Of a DNA stretch of 64,000 nucleotides, positions 31,798 to 39,509 are shown piece after piece. The notes beneath the pieces are model-generated. The model had not been told where the DNA came from, made no database searches, and saw only the letters and a list, made by a program, of their open reading frames with translations. The stretch is from a virus: positions 156,868 through 220,867 of the IMG/VR virus record IMGVR_UViG_3300032322_001765; one strand, written 5' to 3'. Made by a program: the position numbers and the translations under genes. Numbering within the stretch: the stretch's first letter is position 1; every line of letters begins with the position of its first letter.

Positions 31798-32979
31798 ATG
31801 GCTGGCCGCAATTTTCTATTTGTTCCAGGACCAACAAATATTCCCGATAGAGTTTTAAGAGCAATGGTAGTATCTATGGAAGATCATAGGTCACCTGATT
31901 TCCCTTCACTAACTCTTGAAATACTGCCAAAGTTAAAAAAACTTTTTCGCACAACAACAGGTACACCGTTTATATTCCCGTCTAGCGGCACAGGCTGTTG
32001 GGAAGCAGCACTTACAAATACTTTATCACCTGGCGACAAAATATTAGCAGCACGATTTGGACAATTCAGTCATCTATGGATTGAGATGTGCCAAAGGTTG
32101 GGATTTGAAGTCGAAATAGTTGATTGTGAATGGGGCACTGGTGTACCACTTGACATTTACAGAGATAAATTAGAAGCAGATACCGAACACAAAATTAAAG
32201 CTGTGTTAGTTACTCACAATGAAACAGCAACTGGTGTCACTTCAGATGTTGCAGGCGTACGCCGTATAATGAATAATGCAAATCATCCTGCAATGATATT
32301 TGTCGATGCAGTCTCATCATTTGCTAGTATTGATTTAAGATTTGATGAGTGGGGTATTGATATGTGTGTAACGGGATCTCAAAAAGGTCTTATGTTACCT
32401 GCAGGACTAGGTATTCTATGTGCAAGTGAAAGGGCATTAGAAATGCGCCACCTTGCAAAATCTAAAAGAGCATATTTTGATTTAAACGATATGTTAAATT
32501 CAAATAGAAACGGATACTTCCCGTATACCCCTGCTCTTTCGTTGTTATATGGATTAAAAGAATCACTCTGTATACTTGAGGAAGAAGGTTTAGATAATGT
32601 TATCAACAGACATAACTATCTTGCTTCGGGGGTACGTGCAGCAGTAGAAGGATGGGGACTAAAACTTTGTGCTAAGGATCCTAAATGGAATAGTAACACT
32701 GTTTCAGCTATTATGGTTCCGGAAGGCATTGACGCTGCAAAAGTAATATCAGCAGCATATAATCATTATAACTTATCTTTAGGTGCAGGATTAAATAAAG
32801 TTGCAGGCAAATTATTTAGAATTGGGCATTTAGGTGACATGAATGAGGTGCATTTGTTAGCCGCGATAGCAGGTGCAGAAATGGCCATGTTGGACGTTGG
32901 TATAAAAATAGAATCAGGTAGTGGGGTTGCCGCTGCAATTAATTATTATCGAATGCACAAAGGAACAGTCAATGTATAA
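31798..32979 (+). CDS. sgaA: Serine-glyoxylate aminotransferase
   Basis: This 393-residue protein is of normal family length. It has the N-terminal signature LFVPGPTNIPDRVLRAM, substrate region DHRSPDFPSLT, AARFGQFSHLW, VTHNETATGV, the PLP aspartate in FVDAVSSFAS and the Schiff-base lysine in GSQKGLMLPAGLG. It transfers the amino group from serine to glyoxylate, giving hydroxypyruvate and glycine, a key step of the serine cycle of methylotrophs. AAGGAGG lies before the ATG. An auxiliary metabolic gene; the metabolic purpose in infection is inferred. Confidence 0.9.
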   Translation: MAGRNFLFVPGPTNIPDRVLRAMVVSMEDHRSPDFPSLTLEILPKLKKLFRTTTGTPFIFPSSGTGCWEAALTNTLSPGDKILAARFGQFSHLWIEMCQRLGFEVEIVDCEWGTGVPLDIYRDKLEADTEHKIKAVLVTHNETATGVTSDVAGVRRIMNNANHPAMIFVDAVSSFASIDLRFDEWGIDMCVTGSQKGLMLPAGLGILCASERALEMRHLAKSKRAYFDLNDMLNSNRNGYFPYTPALSLLYGLKESLCILEEEGLDNVINRHNYLASGVRAAVEGWGLKLCAKDPKWNSNTVSAIMVPEGIDAAKVISAAYNHYNLSLGAGLNKVAGKLFRIGHLGDMNEVHLLAAIAGAEMAMLDVGIKIESGSGVAAAINYYRMHKGTVNV

Positions 32980-33046
32980 AGTAGGTGAAGCAATTTTTTA
33001 TAGTTTAGTAGCAGTTTTTATTGTGGCATTTTTACTTACTATTTAA
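32972..33046 (+). CDS. Possible small membrane peptide (24 aa)
   Basis: It overlaps the end of sgaA in another frame. The 24-codon frame starts MYKVGEAIFYS and continues as one hydrophobic span (LVAVFIVAFLLTI). Translational coupling is possible, but there is no ribosome binding site; coding status is uncertain. Confidence 0.35.
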   Translation: MYKVGEAIFYSLVAVFIVAFLLTI

Positions 33047-33072
33047 TATTGTTGTATGAAACAATCCGAAAC

Positions 33073-33111
33073 AGGTTCTGGACGGCGGTTCGATTCCGCC
33101 CATCTCCACCA
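33073..33111 (+). ncRNA. ssrA: Permuted tmRNA, acceptor (3') piece
   Basis: T-arm GGCGG-TTCGATT-CCGCC is followed by CATCTCC-A-CCA (33101-33111). CATCTCC pairs with GGGGATG at 33194-33200 of the coding piece to make the acceptor stem. The acceptor piece precedes the coding piece, so the gene is circularly permuted and the mature tmRNA has two chains. The exact 5' end is uncertain. Confidence 0.85.
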
Positions 33112-33193
33112 AATGCAATCTTGGGATGATTATTTTCCGCCTTTGAATTTGTGGAACTATAGTATCAGTTGGCAATGGAAGATTTCATTTGAT
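33112..33193 (+). other. Intervening segment of permuted tmRNA
   Basis: About 80 nt between the acceptor CCA and the 5' GGGGATG of the coding piece; expected to be removed during maturation. No ORF seen. Confidence 0.65.
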
Positions 33194-33349
33194 GGGGATG
33201 ATCAGGTCTCGACAGGGTCAAGAGTACGAGAGTGGACAACACGGTAGGCGATGACCGTAAATCAAGCAAAACTATAACTGCAAACGCAGCTAATGATGAG
33301 GTATACGCTCTAGCAGCGTGATCTCCGGGGCAACTATGCCTTGTTACCA
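33194..33349 (+). ncRNA. ssrA: Permuted tmRNA, coding (5') piece with tag ORF
   Basis: It begins GGGGATGATCAGGTCTCGAC, the usual tmRNA 5' end. The tag reading frame runs from GCA at 33280 to TGA at 33319-33321 and encodes ANAANDEVYALAA, ending in the -LAA protease tag. tmRNA with SmpB rescues stalled ribosomes and marks nascent peptides for ClpXP. The 3' end is approximate; a terminator follows. Confidence 0.9.
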
Positions 33350-33360
33350 AAAATAGTTTA

Positions 33361-33384
33361 AAAGGCTACTTCGGTAGCCTTTTT
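33361..33384 (+). terminator. Rho-independent terminator after tmRNA
   Basis: AAAGGCTAC-TTCG-GTAGCCTTT with a UUCG-type tetraloop and T-run. Confidence 0.92.
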
Positions 33385-33388
33385 CCAT

Positions 33389-33396
33389 TATAAATA
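33389..33396 (+). promoter_or_regulatory. T4-late-promoter-like box TATAAATA
   Basis: Perfect TATAAATA ending 7 nt before the ATG at 33404, with no Shine-Dalgarno sequence. Confidence 0.55.
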
Positions 33397-33403
33397 TACT
33401 ATT

Positions 33404-33988
33404 ATGATAGTTTATATACACGGCGCCAGCGCAACTAAAGATAGCTTTTCTTACATTAGACAATTTGTTAGAGATAATATAGAGTTACCTGATATCGCAT
33501 TAGAGTATAACAGTAGTGATGGGTTTGATTATAATATAGGCACTATGTTTGGTAGATTGGATGATGCTGAAAAACTATTTTTCGTTTCGCATAGTTTAGG
33601 TGGCATATACGCATTGCATTTAGCAAATCATTATAAAGATAGAACAATCGGTGGCGTTTCACTAAGTACTCCATACGGTGGATGTAGACAAGCAGATTTT
33701 GCTAGATATTTTTTACCTTTTAATAAGTTAATGAAAGATATTGGAACAATGTCAGATCCAATGATAGAGGCAAAGCGTTTACCTGCTCCTAAAAATTGGA
33801 CTAATGTTGTCACAACAAGAGGAGATAGTCCTTGGATACAAGAACCAAATGATGGAGTGGTTACTATTGAAAGCATGAAGTATCGTGCAGATTTTGAATT
33901 GGTTGAGGCAAATATTAACCATTATGAAGTTGTATTAAATCCAAACATTGTTGAACTTATTTTAGATAGAATTAAAAAAGCAATTTAA
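33404..33988 (+). CDS. Alpha/beta hydrolase
   Basis: This 194-residue protein has an oxyanion region YIHGASATKDSF (residues 4-15), the nucleophile elbow VSHSLGGIYAL (near 62-72), a likely acid in EPNDGVVTIES, and a catalytic His in NINHYEVVLNP. This is a compact lipase/esterase-type fold without signal peptide. It is preceded by a TATAAATA box rather than a ribosome binding site. Substrate unknown. Confidence 0.8.
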   Translation: MIVYIHGASATKDSFSYIRQFVRDNIELPDIALEYNSSDGFDYNIGTMFGRLDDAEKLFFVSHSLGGIYALHLANHYKDRTIGGVSLSTPYGGCRQADFARYFLPFNKLMKDIGTMSDPMIEAKRLPAPKNWTNVVTTRGDSPWIQEPNDGVVTIESMKYRADFELVEANINHYEVVLNPNIVELILDRIKKAI

Positions 33989-34013
33989 CCAAAACTCCAT
34001 TTATTTCTAATTT

Positions 34014-34047
34014 TGTAACATATCTGTAATATTCTAACTTCTAAATA
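34014..34047 (+). promoter_or_regulatory. Pho box and -10 of pstS
   Basis: TGTAACA-TATC-TGTAATA (34014-34031; repeats at 11-bp phase as in PhoB sites), then 10 nt and TAAATA (34042-34047). The same architecture and spacing occurs before 36665. Indicates activation by host PhoB under phosphate limitation. Confidence 0.7.
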
Positions 34048-34083
34048 TTTTTGTACACATGTACATTTTATCGGAGACAGAGT

Positions 34084-35106
34084 ATGAAAAAAATATTTGC
34101 ATTATTGGCGTTTGTGTCAACATTTGCATCAGCAGCAGAATTCACCGGAGCAGGAGCAACATTCCCGTTCCCAATCTATGCTAAGTGGGCTGAAGCATAC
34201 AAAGCACAAACTGGCATTGGTCTAAATTATCAATCAATTGGTAGTGGCGGTGGTATTCGTCAAATCAAAGCAAAGACGGTTGACTTTGGCGCAAGTGATA
34301 TGCCATTGAAAAAAGAAGAACTTGACAAAGAAGGTCTTGTACAATTTCCAGCAATCATCGGTGGTGTTGTACCAGTATTCAACCTAGACGGTATTGATGC
34401 TGGTAAATTAAAACTTACTCCAGATGTGATTGCTAATATTCATTTAGGTAAAATTAACAAATGGAATGACAAAGCAATTGCTGAATTAAATCCAGGAGTT
34501 GCTCTTCCTGCTATGAACATTACTGTAGTTCATCGTGCAGACGGTTCAGGTACTACATTTATCTGGACAAACTTTTTAGGCAAAGCAAATGCTGAATTTC
34601 AAAAAACAGTAGGCGAAGGCACAGCAGTTAAATGGCCAGTTGGTGTAGGCGGTAAAGGCAACGAAGGTGTAGCAGCACAAGTGCAAAGAATCAAAGGTGC
34701 ATTTGGTTATGTTGAGTATGCTTATGCTAAAAGAAACAAGATTCCTTATGCAGCGTTGAAAAATCGTGATGGTAACTTTGTACTACCAGATGATACTACA
34801 TTCAAAGCAGCCGCAGCTAATGCTGATTGGAACAATGCGCCAGGGATGTATTTGTTACTCACATGGCAGACAGGTAAAGATGCATGGCCAGCAACAGGTG
34901 CAAGTTTCATTCTAATGCACAAGCAACAGGCAGATACATTAACGGGTCGTGCAGTTCTCAAGTTCTTTGACTGGTCATACAAGAATGGTGGCCAAATGTC
35001 AACTGAGTTAGAGTATGTTCACATGCCAGCTGATGTAATTAAATTAGTTCAGGAAAATTGGAAGAAGGATTTCCGTGGTCCTGATGGTAACCCAATTTGG
35101 AAATAA
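34084..35106 (+). CDS. pstS: Phosphate ABC transporter substrate-binding protein PstS
   Basis: This 340-residue protein starts MKKIFALLAFVSTFASAA, a Sec signal peptide likely cleaved before EFTGAGATFPFPIYAKW. The PstS phosphate-site motifs are present: GAGATFP, IGSGGGIRQI, DFGASDMPL and HRADGSGTTFIWTNFL. It binds phosphate in the periplasm for the host PstCAB importer. GGAGA precedes the ATG; an in-frame ATG at 34051 lacks a ribosome binding site. pstS is a known auxiliary gene of marine and freshwater T4-type phages. Confidence 0.96.
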   Translation: MKKIFALLAFVSTFASAAEFTGAGATFPFPIYAKWAEAYKAQTGIGLNYQSIGSGGGIRQIKAKTVDFGASDMPLKKEELDKEGLVQFPAIIGGVVPVFNLDGIDAGKLKLTPDVIANIHLGKINKWNDKAIAELNPGVALPAMNITVVHRADGSGTTFIWTNFLGKANAEFQKTVGEGTAVKWPVGVGGKGNEGVAAQVQRIKGAFGYVEYAYAKRNKIPYAALKNRDGNFVLPDDTTFKAAAANADWNNAPGMYLLLTWQTGKDAWPATGASFILMHKQQADTLTGRAVLKFFDWSYKNGGQMSTELEYVHMPADVIKLVQENWKKDFRGPDGNPIWK

Positions 35107-35110
35107 ACAC

Positions 35111-35139
35111 TTGACAACCGTTAACACTGATGATACAAT
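35111..35139 (+). promoter_or_regulatory. Sigma70 promoter for porin gene, inside terminator hairpin
   Basis: TTGACA (35111-35116), 17-bp spacer, TACAAT (35134-35139). Most of it lies within the inverted repeat that ends the pstS transcript. Confidence 0.8.
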
Positions 35140-35153
35140 GTTAACGGTTTTTT
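35116..35153 (+). terminator. pstS terminator overlapping the next promoter
   Basis: AACCGTTAACA (35116-35126) and TGTTAACGGTT (35139-35149) are perfect 11-bp arms, followed by a T-run. The loop contains the porin promoter spacer and -10 box. Confidence 0.8.
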
Positions 35154-35166
35154 ATAAGGACACACA

Positions 35167-36573
35167 ATGAAAACATTAGGTAAATTAACTTTGGCTATTT
35201 CTTTAGCCTTCTCAGTTCCAGCATATGCTGATGAATATTTGAGTACATTAAATATTTTGCGAGACAAAGGTATCATTACAAAACAAGAGTATGATACTAA
35301 AGTACGTGATTATGAAGAAAAAGCAGAAAACAAAAAATTTGCAGAGCAACGAATCGACAAAGATGTTAGCGATTCAGTCAAATTTAGACAAGCAAGAGCA
35401 AACGACGGATCAGTTACAGAAAACGGATTTGGACTTAAATCCAAAGATGGAAACACGACTGCCCAATTTACAGGTCGATTACATATGGACTATCGTCAGT
35501 ACGACCCCAATTATGGTACAGGTCAAACCACGGATTCGTATCAGAACCTAGCAGAAGTTCGTCGTGCTAGATTTGGCGTACGTGGTCAATTTCAAAAAGA
35601 TTTCAAGTATCAACTACTTGCAAACTTTGGTAATGACGTAGGTGCTTCTGCTACTTCCAGTACCGCAGATGAGATGTGGGTTAACTATGCAGCCAATCCT
35701 GAAATGCAATTTCAGTTTGGTTTATTCAAAATGCCATTCAGCTTAGAGCAATTAACAAGTTCTAATAATATTGATTTTATGGAGCGTAGTTTAATTGGTA
35801 ACACTGATGGTGAGTTCATTCCTGCAAAAGAAACTGGATTCATGGTTCATGGTATACCTAAACCAGGTCTATTGTATCAAGTAGCATTAAGCCGTGGTCG
35901 TGCAAACAAAGATGCAACTAACGATGGTTTTGACTATATTGGTCGTGTAGTAACAAACGTTGCTGAACTACAAGGTAGCAAAGCATATGTATTACATTTA
36001 GGCGCTGCATACAGTATGGGTGATATCAAAGGTGGTGTTACACCAGCTAGTGGTAGAACAGAGGCTCGCACACAGTCAGCATGGTTTACAGGTCCTGCAT
36101 TATCTGGTACCACGACAAGAACTCGCCAAGGATTAGAAGCAGCATTTGCTTACAATGGTTTAAAGTTACAAGGCGAACAGTTTAATTTCAAGTATGATCC
36201 TACAACAGGTTCCGATCAAGAAATTAAAGGTTACTACGTACAAGCATTGTATAACTTAACAGGCGAAAGTCACAATTATAAAGACGGTATCTTTAACTGG
36301 ATTAAACCAAACAATCCAACAGATAAAGGTGGTCGCGGTGCATGGCAAGTTGGTGTGCGTATGAGTGAGTTTGATGCAAGTGGTATCACTGTTGTAACAG
36401 GCAAATCTAATCGTGCTACTGCCATGACATACGGAATTACTTGGTTTGCAACTGACAATTTACGCTTCATGCTCAACTATGTTGACACAAAGTTTGATTC
36501 GTTAGTAGGAAGTTCAGGTAGCCGTGTAAATGGTGACAGAGCAGTTATGTTTAGAAGCCAATTAAGTTTCTAA
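35167..36573 (+). CDS. Outer-membrane phosphate-selective porin (OprP/OprO family)
   Basis: This 468-residue protein has a Sec signal peptide (MKTLGKLTLAISLAFSVPAYA) and an N-terminal DEYLSTLNILRDKGIITKQEYD coiled segment typical of O/P porins. A 16-strand-barrel-like C-terminal part follows (FTGRLHMDYRQYD, ARFGVRGQFQKDFKY, QFGLFKMPFSLEQLTSSNNIDFMERS), ending in Phe (FRSQLSF) as required for BAM insertion. It would let phosphate cross the outer membrane to PstS. AAGGA precedes the ATG. Rarely reported in phages, to my knowledge. Confidence 0.92.
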   Translation: MKTLGKLTLAISLAFSVPAYADEYLSTLNILRDKGIITKQEYDTKVRDYEEKAENKKFAEQRIDKDVSDSVKFRQARANDGSVTENGFGLKSKDGNTTAQFTGRLHMDYRQYDPNYGTGQTTDSYQNLAEVRRARFGVRGQFQKDFKYQLLANFGNDVGASATSSTADEMWVNYAANPEMQFQFGLFKMPFSLEQLTSSNNIDFMERSLIGNTDGEFIPAKETGFMVHGIPKPGLLYQVALSRGRANKDATNDGFDYIGRVVTNVAELQGSKAYVLHLGAAYSMGDIKGGVTPASGRTEARTQSAWFTGPALSGTTTRTRQGLEAAFAYNGLKLQGEQFNFKYDPTTGSDQEIKGYYVQALYNLTGESHNYKDGIFNWIKPNNPTDKGGRGAWQVGVRMSEFDASGITVVTGKSNRATAMTYGITWFATDNLRFMLNYVDTKFDSLVGSSGSRVNGDRAVMFRSQLSF

Positions 36574-36591
36574 AATTATTTACTGTAAAAC

Positions 36592-36618
36592 AAAAAAGGC
36601 ATTTATATGCCTTTTTTT
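36592..36618 (+). terminator. Rho-independent terminator after porin gene
   Basis: AAAGGCAT-TTAT-ATGCCTTT with A-run before and T-run after; may act in both directions. Confidence 0.9.
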
Positions 36619-36625
36619 GTGGCTT

Positions 36626-36659
36626 TGTAATCGTCTTGTAACATAAGATATTCTAAATA
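36626..36659 (+). promoter_or_regulatory. Pho box and -10 of the phosphoesterase operon
   Basis: TGTAATC-GTCT-TGTAACA (36626-36643), then 10 nt and TAAATA (36654-36659): identical layout to the pstS promoter. The -10 ends 5 nt before the ATG, so the transcript would be almost leaderless. Confidence 0.7.
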
Positions 36660-36664
36660 GTTTT

Positions 36665-37474
36665 ATGAAATCACAATATCGCTCAATTTTTATATCAGAT
36701 ATACATTTAGGTACTAAAGATTGTAAGGCGGAGGCGCTAAACAATTTTTTAAAAAATAATACCTGTGAAATGTTGTATTTGGTTGGCGATATTATTGATG
36801 CATGGAAAATAAAACAAAATAAATGGCGTTGGAAACAAAGTCATACAAATGTTGTACGTAGAATATTAGGTCATGCTAAAAGAAATACTAGAGTAATCTA
36901 CGTGTTAGGAAATCATGATGAGTTTCTAAGACCATTTTTACAATATAATTTAAATTTTGGTATGGTAGAATTACATAACCAAATTGAACATATTGGTGTT
37001 GACGGAAAACATTATCTTGTTGTACATGGGGATTTATTTGATGGTATAACTAGACTTGCACCATGGTTATCTTTTTTAGGAGACAAAGCATATGATTTTA
37101 TCTTATCAGTTAATAGCAAATTTAATTGGTTCTTACATAGAATTGGTTTTGGCTATTTTAGCCTTAGCCGTTTTCTTAAGCACAAAGTAAAAAAAGCAGT
37201 AGATTTTATATTCCAGTTCGAGAAAAACTTAGCAGGTTATTGCAAAAAACGCGGGTTTGATGGTGTGATATGTGGTCACATACATCATGCAGAAATAAAA
37301 GAAATAGACGGTGTTACATACATGAACGATGGTGATTGGGTAGAAAGTTGCACTGCTCTGGTAGAGCATCTAGATGGTAGATGGGAAATTGTAACGTGGG
37401 TGCAGGAGAAAGACGATGTGGTTGATGATATTGATAGCAGTACACATAAGCGATCCAAAGGACATTCCGGGTAA
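36665..37474 (+). CDS. PlcP/LpxH-family metallophosphoesterase (lipid remodelling phospholipase C candidate)
   Basis: This 269-residue protein has the full metal site: SDIHLGTKDCKAE (residues 10-22), YLVGDIIDAW, VLGNHDEFLRP, VVHGDLFDG and ICGHIHHAEI. LpxH (UDP-2,3-diacylglucosamine hydrolase) and PlcP (phospholipase C that strips phosphate from membrane lipids during phosphate starvation) share this fold. A Pho box upstream and a glycosyltransferase downstream favour the PlcP role, because PlcP works with a glycosyltransferase to replace phospholipids with glycolipids. The specific activity is inference. Confidence 0.82.
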   Translation: MKSQYRSIFISDIHLGTKDCKAEALNNFLKNNTCEMLYLVGDIIDAWKIKQNKWRWKQSHTNVVRRILGHAKRNTRVIYVLGNHDEFLRPFLQYNLNFGMVELHNQIEHIGVDGKHYLVVHGDLFDGITRLAPWLSFLGDKAYDFILSVNSKFNWFLHRIGFGYFSLSRFLKHKVKKAVDFIFQFEKNLAGYCKKRGFDGVICGHIHHAEIKEIDGVTYMNDGDWVESCTALVEHLDGRWEIVTWVQEKDDVVDDIDSSTHKRSKGHSG

Positions 37475-37586
37475 AATAACATTAGAATTTCAAGACGTAA
37501 GTGTGTGCGAACAAACATTAAAATCAATGACTTACTGGTTAAAGTTTGATAATTTCAAAGTAGAAGGAAAATGTATTAAAAAATGA
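37416..37586 (+). CDS. Small protein (56 aa) linking phosphoesterase and glycosyltransferase genes
   Basis: A frame starting MWLMILIAVHISDPKDIPGK, with GGAG 8 nt before the ATG, overlaps the end of the phosphoesterase gene. Its TGA overlaps the glycosyltransferase ATG as ATGA. This nested coupling supports it being real. The N-terminus is hydrophobic and the rest soluble (LEFQDVSVCEQTLKSMTYW). Family unknown. Confidence 0.65.
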   Translation: MWLMILIAVHISDPKDIPGKITLEFQDVSVCEQTLKSMTYWLKFDNFKVEGKCIKK

Positions 37587-38296
37587 TGAGATTAAGTGAT
37601 AAAATTACTATAGTAATTCCTTGTAAAAACGAAGAAAACTACATAATTCATTTATTGACGGCTTTACGGTCTCAAAAATTGGGAGATACTAGAATTATAA
37701 TTGCTGATAGTTCTACAGACAATACAAGAGATATTATTCAAAAAAATAGTGCATTTTTAAATTTAGAAATTATCGACGGTGGTACTGTATCTCAAGCTAG
37801 GAATGCGGGAGCTAAACTTGCAACTACCCCTTATATTTTATTCATTGACGCAGATGTTAGATTCTTTGATGGTTATGTGATTCGTGACGCGGTTGAAGAA
37901 GTTGTGTTTTATGACCTCGACTTAATTGGTGCAAAAGTGTACTGTTATGAAAATGATTGGCGAGCAAATTTAAGCTTTACGATTTTTAATTTTGTAAACG
38001 ACATTTTAAAACATTTTAATCCATTCGCAGTGGGTGCATTTATGTTGACACGTAAAGACAAATTTGAAGAATACGGCGGCTTCAGTGAACGTTACATTAC
38101 GTCAGAAGATTTTTTTCTTTCTAGAAAATATGACCCGAAAAAATTCAAAATTTTAAATCATTATTTTGGACAAGATTCACGTAGATTTAAGAAAATGGGT
38201 TATTTTGGTATGGCGACATATCTACTTAAAAATTTTATAAATCGCAATAATAAAAAATATTGGGATAAATTAGAACACAATAAGTATTGGAGTTAA
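37583..38296 (+). CDS. GT2-family glycosyltransferase
   Basis: This 237-residue protein has a GT-A fold: IVIPCKNEENYI (residues 10-21), SQARNAGAKLATTPYILFIDADVRF with the DxD (near 85-93), and AVGAFMLTRKDKFEEYGGFSERYITSEDFFLSRK as acceptor/ED motif region. It is coupled to the upstream small gene and, through it, to the PlcP-like gene. By analogy with PlcP-Agt systems it may glycosylate diacylglycerol to make phosphate-free membrane lipids; it could also act on surface glycans. Confidence 0.88.
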   Translation: MMRLSDKITIVIPCKNEENYIIHLLTALRSQKLGDTRIIIADSSTDNTRDIIQKNSAFLNLEIIDGGTVSQARNAGAKLATTPYILFIDADVRFFDGYVIRDAVEEVVFYDLDLIGAKVYCYENDWRANLSFTIFNFVNDILKHFNPFAVGAFMLTRKDKFEEYGGFSERYITSEDFFLSRKYDPKKFKILNHYFGQDSRRFKKMGYFGMATYLLKNFINRNNKKYWDKLEHNKYWS

Positions 38297-38345
38297 TTTT
38301 AAATCGGATGCAAACATAGAGCATCTCTGGAACTCGTAACCAGAT

Positions 38346-38366
38346 GCCCGGTTGGGCTATTTTTTT
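38346..38366 (+). terminator. Rho-independent terminator
   Basis: GCCC-GGTT-GGGC followed by TATTTTTTT, ending the phosphoesterase-glycosyltransferase unit. An AATAAATA box (38370-38377) follows 8 nt before the next ATG. Confidence 0.75.
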
Positions 38367-38385
38367 GGTAATAAATACATATATT

Positions 38386-39030
38386 ATGCTTCCAGTAATA
38401 GCACTGTTTATCCATCAACCAAAATGTTCAGTACAAAGTGGCAATGGAATAATTAAAGCCCTCAGCCCATACTACCGATTTAAACTTTTTACCAAACATG
38501 AACTTGAGGATGACTTCTTTGACGACGTTGACTTAATCGCTATCCCAGGGGGAATTGGTGAAGATGTTTCATATCACAACTTAATGAAAATCCATGGACA
38601 AAGAATACGAAAATTCATAGCAGGTGGAGGAAAGTACTTAGGTATCTGTATGGGTGGATACTGGGCAGATAAAGATTTTTTTAATATAATTGATGACGTA
38701 AGAGCTGTACAATACATCAGAAGACCAAATACGGATACTCGCAGACCACACGCTAAAAACATTGAAATCAACTGGTTAGGTCAAGATATAAAGATGTATT
38801 TTTACGATGGATGTGCCTTCGTCGGAGATGAAACTAAATTCACTACAATTGCTAGATATAAAAATAATGACCCAATGGCTATTATTAAAGGTAACGTGGG
38901 ATTAATTGGTTGTCACCCAGAAAGTGAACGTCACTGGTATAATGATCATAGTTGGATGCGTAAACACTATCATAACGGGACGCACTATCCTTTATTATTA
39001 GATTTTGTAAATTGTCTGATGAGGAAATAA
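38386..39030 (+). CDS. Class I glutamine-amidotransferase-like protein (BPL_N-like)
   Basis: This 214-residue protein has the start chosen at MLPVIALFIHQ; codons upstream of it run into the terminator. It has AIPGGIGEDVSYHNL, the nucleophile elbow YLGICMGGYWA (Cys near residue 97) and a histidine in IGCHPESERHW. This matches the GATase1-like domain found at the N-terminus of some biotin-protein ligases. No synthetase domain is attached, so the reaction is unknown. Soluble. Confidence 0.75.
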   Translation: MLPVIALFIHQPKCSVQSGNGIIKALSPYYRFKLFTKHELEDDFFDDVDLIAIPGGIGEDVSYHNLMKIHGQRIRKFIAGGGKYLGICMGGYWADKDFFNIIDDVRAVQYIRRPNTDTRRPHAKNIEINWLGQDIKMYFYDGCAFVGDETKFTTIARYKNNDPMAIIKGNVGLIGCHPESERHWYNDHSWMRKHYHNGTHYPLLLDFVNCLMRK

Positions 39031-39090
39031 ATACTAATGTAGGTTTCCAGAGATGTTTTAAAAATAGTCTTAATATATTATCATACTAAT

Positions 39091-39414
39091 ATGAGCCACG
39101 AACAAGACAAATTTAAGAAAAGCAAGCGTCTACATACAGAAGAAACATCTATTCAAAAACAAGTTCAATTAGCCAAAAATTATGGCTATCATAAATTAAG
39201 TAGTACGATGAACAAATGGCGAAACTTAACACAGCCACATAGAAATCATAAAACACATATTTTTAACTGCGGTGATCCTAAATGTCATATGTGCGGTAAT
39301 CCAAGAAAATTCTTTAATCAGAAAACCATGCAAGAAAAACGTTTTGAACAAGATATGGACAACGCTAGAGATAGACATAGTAATGGTTTACCTCCTAAAG
39401 ATTCAGAAACTTAA
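39091..39414 (+). CDS. Hypothetical protein with CxxC element (107 aa)
   Basis: The N-terminal half is helical and charged. CGDPKCHMCGNPRKFF (near residues 60-75) provides three cysteines that could hold a metal, and the tail is acidic-basic mixed. I recall similar proteins (GDPKCHMCGNPRK) in other T4-type phages but know no function. Confidence 0.75.
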   Translation: MSHEQDKFKKSKRLHTEETSIQKQVQLAKNYGYHKLSSTMNKWRNLTQPHRNHKTHIFNCGDPKCHMCGNPRKFFNQKTMQEKRFEQDMDNARDRHSNGLPPKDSET

Positions 39415-39509
39415 TTTTCCCAAATAATTCAATAAACGCAATATAGTAGTATATAATGTGTTGTATAGAGCAGTAAATACTATAAAGTGCTTTACAACAT
39501 GGTCTATAA

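Noticed and set aside
36665-37474. True LpxH role in lipid A synthesis
   Set aside because: It cannot be excluded, but the Pho box and coupled glycosyltransferase fit PlcP-type remodelling better.
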